A stretch of DNA of 64,000 bases from Butyrivibrio sp. (GTDB taxonomy: Bacteria; Bacillota; Clostridia; Lachnospirales; Lachnospiraceae). The notes under the pieces were generated by a model. The model worked only from the letters and a program-made list of their open reading frames with translations, ran no database searches and was not told the origin of the DNA. The DNA is taken from NCBI GenBank assembly GCA_016297265.1, contig JAEDHB010000003.1, positions 17,033-81,032 on the forward strand. Reading direction: 5' to 3'. Position 1 is the stretch's first letter. Each line of letters starts with the position of its first letter. Positions 60,299 to 64,000 of this stretch are shown piece after piece. The position numbers were made by a program, and so were the translations under genes.

Positions 60299-60304
60299 TA
60301 TAAT
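60299..60304 (+). promoter_or_regulatory. Possible -10 of the BcrAB-like ABC operon
   Basis: TATAAT in GTATTATAATG about 29 bases before the start codon. No -35 at the right spacing; the region is AT-rich. Confidence 0.4.
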
Positions 60305-60332
60305 GTTACAAGAAAAGTATATAGGAGGTTGT

Positions 60333-61262
60333 ATGGAATACATATTATCAACCAACTCCCTTACAAAACAGTACAAGGGAGTCAAGGTCGTGAATAGTGT
60401 TAACATGCATATCAGAAAAGGTGATGTGTATGGTTTTGTAGGCGAAAACGGCGCCGGCAAAACAACAATTATCAGACTGCTTACCGGATTAGCTAATCCC
60501 TCAGGCGGAGATTTCGATTTGTTCGGCGTTAACAGTAAAACAGGTGATATCTCCACAATTAAAAGAAAGATGGCAGCGGTGGTGGAATCACCATCAATTT
60601 ATCTTAATATGAGCGCATATGATAATCTGGTGCTTCAATGCAGACTTCTGGGAATTAAGGATTTTTCAATTATCCCTGATGTTCTTGAGCAGGTTGGGCT
60701 TTCGGATGTTCTGAATGATAAGAAGTCGGCCGGAAGATTTTCTCTCGGTATGAGACAGAGACTTGGAATAGCAATGGCGCTTATCGGTAATCCGGAATTC
60801 ATTATTCTTGATGAGCCAATGAACGGACTTGATCCCGAAGGAATCATCGGAATTCGTGAATTGATTATCAAACTCAATACGGAAAAGGGAATTACATTTC
60901 TTATTTCTTCCCACATTCTGGATGAGCTTCAGAAGGTTGCAACGACATTCGGATTTATTCATAAAGGGGAACTGATTCGTGAGCTGACTGTGGAACAGCT
61001 TCATGAGGAATGTCGTAAATGCATTGAAATCGTTGTTGAAAATGTTGATTACACACTTAAGGTATTGGAGGAATTGGAAGAAATCAATTCCTACAAAGTA
61101 TTACAAAACGGCACAATAAGGATATATGACGAAATTACGGTTAACGCATTAGTCAAAATACTTGACACCAAGAATATTATGATTAAAAAGTTTAACTCCA
61201 ACGATGAAAATATCGAGGAATTTTACCTTAATATGATCAGAGGAGGTGTCAACAATGCTTAA
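60333..61262 (+). CDS. ABC transporter ATP-binding protein (BcrA-like)
   Basis: A 309-residue ATPase. Walker A is GENGAGKTT near residue 42, the signature is FSLGMRQRLGIAMAL, Walker B is FIILDEPMNGLDPEG, with the H-loop in ISSHILDEL. The C-terminal extension (about 215-309) is typical of the BcrA/lantibiotic immunity type. ATG 60333 follows AGGAGG. It overlaps the permease gene by eight bases. Probable drug, peptide or lantibiotic export; substrate unknown. Confidence 0.92.
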   Translation: MEYILSTNSLTKQYKGVKVVNSVNMHIRKGDVYGFVGENGAGKTTIIRLLTGLANPSGGDFDLFGVNSKTGDISTIKRKMAAVVESPSIYLNMSAYDNLVLQCRLLGIKDFSIIPDVLEQVGLSDVLNDKKSAGRFSLGMRQRLGIAMALIGNPEFIILDEPMNGLDPEGIIGIRELIIKLNTEKGITFLISSHILDELQKVATTFGFIHKGELIRELTVEQLHEECRKCIEIVVENVDYTLKVLEELEEINSYKVLQNGTIRIYDEITVNALVKILDTKNIMIKKFNSNDENIEEFYLNMIRGGVNNA

Positions 61263-62034
61263 TTTAATCAGGAATGATTTTAAGAGATTCAGAAAAGACA
61301 AATCAATGGTGGTTATGGGTTGCCTCGTGATTTTCTTTACATTAATGTCAACTGTATTGCTTAAAGTGATTCAGAATTTTGCCGGAGATATGGAAGAAAT
61401 CGGTCTGGAATATACTGCACAGGATGTGCTTGCATCAGCACTTAATCCTGCCAGCAATATGGGATTGATTATCCTTATTGTTTTGTCCATCGTTCTGGTA
61501 AAAGATTATACACACGGAACAATCCGCAACAAGATTATTATTGGAAAAAAGAAAACCAATATCTATGTATCTTCATGGATTACCTTGTTAGTATTTGCCG
61601 CAGTGACATATATCATTTATGCAGTTCTCAACTGGGTTGTGGGGGTAGCACTGTTCCAGGGTTTTGGAAGCATCAGTGCCGGTGATGTAACTGATATGAT
61701 TGTTACAATACTTCTTGCTACGGTTGCATATTTTGCCTATGCTTCGCTATTTGTTTTTTACGCAAATACATTCAGAACCGCCGGAATAACAATTGCCGCC
61801 GGTTTTGCGACGATGGTTATTTTTTCAATTCTTTCCGTGGTTGACCAGATTCCGGGGCTTCCTGAATCAGTGACCAACATTAACAAGATTATTCCAACCT
61901 ACTGGGTAATGAGCATATGCAATGACGGAATTACCACAACCAACATAATCGGATGCTTCGCAGTATTTGCAGCATACAGCGGATTGACATTGTTTGTGGG
62001 AACATCATTAATCAAATCAAAGGATATAAAATAA
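61255..62034 (+). CDS. ABC-2 type permease (BcrB-like)
   Basis: A 259-residue permease with six hydrophobic helices, the first near residues 20-42. A cytoplasmic segment DYTHGTIRNKIIIGKKK is the typical BcrB-like coupling loop. It begins within the 3' end of the ATPase gene; GGAGGTG lies nine bases upstream. Forms a two-component exporter. No regulator gene is adjacent. Confidence 0.9.
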   Translation: MLNLIRNDFKRFRKDKSMVVMGCLVIFFTLMSTVLLKVIQNFAGDMEEIGLEYTAQDVLASALNPASNMGLIILIVLSIVLVKDYTHGTIRNKIIIGKKKTNIYVSSWITLLVFAAVTYIIYAVLNWVVGVALFQGFGSISAGDVTDMIVTILLATVAYFAYASLFVFYANTFRTAGITIAAGFATMVIFSILSVVDQIPGLPESVTNINKIIPTYWVMSICNDGITTTNIIGCFAVFAAYSGLTLFVGTSLIKSKDIK

Positions 62035-62048
62035 TTCATAGGACCGGG

Positions 62049-62076
62049 GGACCGCAATGATTTTGCGGTCCTTACC
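62049..62076 (+). terminator. Weak terminator of the ABC operon
   Basis: GGACCGCAA-TGATT-TTGCGGTCC, a 9-bp perfect stem, but only TTACC follows, so it may be weak. Confidence 0.55.
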
Positions 62077-62114
62077 ATTGTAAAAAAGCTGTCATATGAT
62101 GCGAATAAAAAGAG

Positions 62115-62144
62115 TAGACAAGAGATAAAACCATAGTATATAAT
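62115..62144 (+). promoter_or_regulatory. Promoter of the symporter gene
   Basis: TAGACA (62115-62120), an 18-base spacer and TATAAT (62139-62144), about 94 bases before the start. An inverted repeat ATGTGA-CTGTA-TCACAT (62173-62189) lies just downstream. Confidence 0.65.
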
Positions 62145-62172
62145 ATCGAATTAGTAGGGATACAGAAGCGAG

Positions 62173-62189
62173 ATGTGACTGTATCACAT
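62173..62189. promoter_or_regulatory. Inverted repeat in the symporter leader
   Basis: ATGTGA-CTGTA-TCACAT with five central bases. It resembles a CRP half-site pair, but CRP sites have six central bases. It may be an operator for an unknown regulator or a leader hairpin. Confidence 0.4.
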
Positions 62190-62237
62190 ATACAATGATG
62201 AAAATCATACTAAAACGGAAAATTTAGGAGGGTCGTA

Positions 62238-63779
62238 ATGGCTGAAAAATCAAGAGATTCCTGGGCGTCAAGGGGAACCTTTATCCTTGCGTCAATCGGA
62301 TCTGCAGTTGGACTTGGCAATGCCTGGAGATTTCCGGGGCTTGCCGCAAAACATGGTGGCGGAACATTTCTTTTAGTCTACCTTGTGGCATTATTTGTAA
62401 TCGGAATACCGCTTCTTATGATGGAGATTTCCATCGCAAGAAAGCTGCACAAGGGGGCCGGCGAAGCAATGCGCGGAGTCAACAAGAAGGCTGAATTCAT
62501 CGGTTGGGCAGCAACCGGCAACGCCTTTGTAATAGTAACCTATTATGCGGTTGTTTTTGCATGGGTATTGCTGATGGTAGTATATTCTGTCAAATTCGGA
62601 AAGATGACCGGAGATGCCGGCGCAGCAAGCCAGGTTTTCTTTAATGCAACACAGACAACAGGAATTATTAAGGGTGCAAAAATACCATGGCCTATGGTTG
62701 GCGCGATGATAGCTGCCTGGGGTGCAATTTATTTTTGCATCAGAAAAGGTGCCAGCAGCGTTGGCAAAGTAGTAAAATATACCGTATTCTTGCCGGTTAT
62801 CCTTCTGCTCATTATGGCAGTAAAAGGATGTACAATGCCGGGAGCAGGAGAGGGTCTCAGCAGATTTTTTGTTCCGCAGATGAGCGCTTTTTCTGATCCG
62901 ACTCTCTGGATTGATGCTATCGGACAGGTATTTTACAGCTTATCAATTATGATGGCTATTATGTTTGCATATGGTTCATATCTTGATGAAAAGAGTAATG
63001 TTGCTACAGATTGTATCATTATTGCACTTTCAGATGCAGCAGTAAGCGTGCTTTCCGGAATTGTTATGTTCTCAACAATGGGCGGCGTAGGAATGCTTGA
63101 TAATATCACATCATCGGGTATTGCGACAGCATTTATTGTGTATCCGCAGGCAATTGTTAATCTTACCTCCGTGGCCTGGGTTAATGTTGCTTTTGGTATG
63201 ATATTTTATCTTATGCTTGCCACACTGGCCATAGATTCAGCGTTTTCAATTGTTGAAGGCGTATCCGCTTCTATATCGGATAAATTCAAAATTAATCCAA
63301 GGAAGGCAACTTTGGTAATATGCATTGTTGCCGGTCTTATTTCAATCGTATATGCAACCCAGTCAGGACTTGCATGGCTTGATATTGTTGACAACTGGAC
63401 CAACCAGTACAACCTGATTATCATTGGTATTCTTGAGTGTATTGCCATTGGGTGGTGCTTTAAGACAGATAAGGTTCTTACACAGATTAACAGAAACAGT
63501 AAAAAATTCAGGATGCCGGGATGGTGGTTCAAATCTTCAGTTAAGGTAATAGCACCTGTATTACTTTTTGGCCTTTTCTGTTGGAACATATATACACTTA
63601 TCAAGCAGGGCGGACGATATAACAGCGATTATGCGTTCTGGGCAGAAGTTCTGGCCGGCTGGGTAGTATCCGCATTAGTGTTTATGGCAGGCCCGATTAT
63701 CAAGCTGATTATTCATTTTAAGAAGAAAAAAGGCTTTGTTGAGAATGAAATCGTCTGGGAAGATAAGGACGAAGAATAA
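62238..63779 (+). CDS. Sodium-dependent neurotransmitter/amino acid symporter (NSS/SNF family)
   Basis: A 513-residue transporter with about twelve hydrophobic segments, one more than the eleven common in bacteria. The first helix has the sodium and substrate signature GSAVGLGNAWRFP near residues 20-32, and helix 6 contains AIGQVFYSLSIMMAIMFAYGSY, the usual unwound region. It imports an amino acid or amine driven by sodium. AGGAGGG precedes the ATG. The gene is alone, with its own promoter and a terminator at 63848. Homologs such as LeuT and MhsT are the reference; substrate unknown. Confidence 0.92.
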   Translation: MAEKSRDSWASRGTFILASIGSAVGLGNAWRFPGLAAKHGGGTFLLVYLVALFVIGIPLLMMEISIARKLHKGAGEAMRGVNKKAEFIGWAATGNAFVIVTYYAVVFAWVLLMVVYSVKFGKMTGDAGAASQVFFNATQTTGIIKGAKIPWPMVGAMIAAWGAIYFCIRKGASSVGKVVKYTVFLPVILLLIMAVKGCTMPGAGEGLSRFFVPQMSAFSDPTLWIDAIGQVFYSLSIMMAIMFAYGSYLDEKSNVATDCIIIALSDAAVSVLSGIVMFSTMGGVGMLDNITSSGIATAFIVYPQAIVNLTSVAWVNVAFGMIFYLMLATLAIDSAFSIVEGVSASISDKFKINPRKATLVICIVAGLISIVYATQSGLAWLDIVDNWTNQYNLIIIGILECIAIGWCFKTDKVLTQINRNSKKFRMPGWWFKSSVKVIAPVLLFGLFCWNIYTLIKQGGRYNSDYAFWAEVLAGWVVSALVFMAGPIIKLIIHFKKKKGFVENEIVWEDKDEE

Positions 63780-63847
63780 TATTAGTGAAATAGGCCGGAA
63801 AATAACAGCCATAAAATGATGGGCTGCCATAAAGCAGTCATAATATG

Positions 63848-63884
63848 AACCATCTGTTCATGAAAGTGGACAGATGGTTTTTTT
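63848..63884 (+). terminator. Terminator of the symporter gene
   Basis: AACCATCTGT pairs with ACAGATGGTT around a loop with TCATGAAAGTGG, followed by TTTTTT. Confidence 0.85.
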
Positions 63885-63885
63885 A

Positions 63886-64000
63886 GTGTAATAGGAAATT
63901 CCTCGAATTTCCTATTACACAAAAAACGCTCCGCGGGATCGCACTGCGGCGGAGTGGAAAAATGTCGCAAAGGCGACCCGCCGCAGGCGGAGAATCTCGC
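63886..64000. repeat. Intergenic multi-hairpin repeat, copy 2 (cut by window end)
   Basis: Matches 23792-23906 with one fewer A and one substitution. Its first hairpin has 16-bp arms, GTGTAATAGGAAATTC and its reverse complement, around CTC. As with copy 1 it directly follows a gene's terminator. The right end lies beyond the window. Confidence 0.85.

Noticed and set aside
62173..62189. CRP binding site
   Set aside because: The central spacing is five rather than six bases and no CRP-type gene is present; kept only as an inverted repeat.

Overview
The window looks like a chromosomal segment from an anaerobic, low-to-mid GC, Gram-positive spore former of the class Clostridia, most likely family Lachnospiraceae; I cannot name the genus. 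The reasons are the gene orders rpsF-ssb-rpsR and gdpP-rplI-dnaB, T-box leaders, consensus SigA-type promoters, strong AGGAGG ribosome sites, sporulation proteins (SpoIID, a SpoIIQ/LytM-like partner, YyaC), cellobiose and glycogen phosphorylases with a sugar ABC importer, and a cysteine-rich insert in acetolactate synthase. Almost all of it is core or metabolic DNA. I see no prophage, CRISPR array, rRNA operon or intact insertion sequence.

Layout. 1-4.8 kb: the end of a Tad/type IV pilus locus (prepilin peptidase, TadE-like pseudopilin, FHA protein), a rhomboid protease, a flavodoxin-SCP2 fusion and a convergent soluble histidine kinase. 4.9-10.6 kb: HIT protein, then a two-component system followed by a MacB/FtsX-type ABC exporter. 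10.6-19 kb: murG, mtnN, pgi, a 2-hydroxyacid dehydrogenase, a lone PTS IIC-like permease behind a large palindrome, a coiled-coil membrane protein and yyaC. 19.1-23.8 kb: an MPN-like/LysM protein, a DUF5711 protein and a CvpA protein, then tRNA-Cys, a DUF951 protein and rpsF-ssb-rpsR. 24-31 kb: cellobiose phosphorylase divergent from a DUF624 gene and a sugar ABC importer. 31.2-39.6 kb: gdpP-rplI-dnaB, a MerR regulator, ferredoxin, a DUF1858 protein, a polysaccharide flippase, two small membrane proteins and a PlsC acyltransferase. 39.6-45.7 kb: ileS behind a T-box-like leader, then glycogen phosphorylase. 45.7-54.2 kb: a beta-lactamase-fold lipoprotein, ilvB-ilvN, murI, the SpoIID and LytM-like pair, a TetR regulator with a flavin reductase, and an acetyltransferase. 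54.2-64 kb: thrS behind a canonical T-box, a surface-anchored PIG-L deacetylase and GLUG-like protein pair, a dihydrouridine synthase, a BcrAB-like ABC transporter and a sodium-dependent amino acid symporter.

How the parts work together. Cello-oligosaccharides would enter through the ABC importer and be split by cellobiose phosphorylase; repeated TTGTACAA octamers around these genes suggest shared control. Pgi and glycogen phosphorylase connect to sugar-phosphate metabolism. SpoIID, the LytM-like protein, YyaC, MurG and MurI belong to envelope and spore biology.

The most interesting unexplained items are a roughly 125-nt multi-hairpin intergenic repeat present twice, each time right after a terminator; an ileS leader whose T-box sequence is not canonical; a metal-ligand-less MPN-like domain joined to a LysM domain; a LytM-like protein that has lost its metal ligands next to SpoIID; and a perfect 13-bp inverted repeat in front of the PTS permease. 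I did not find a clear new defence or mobile system.
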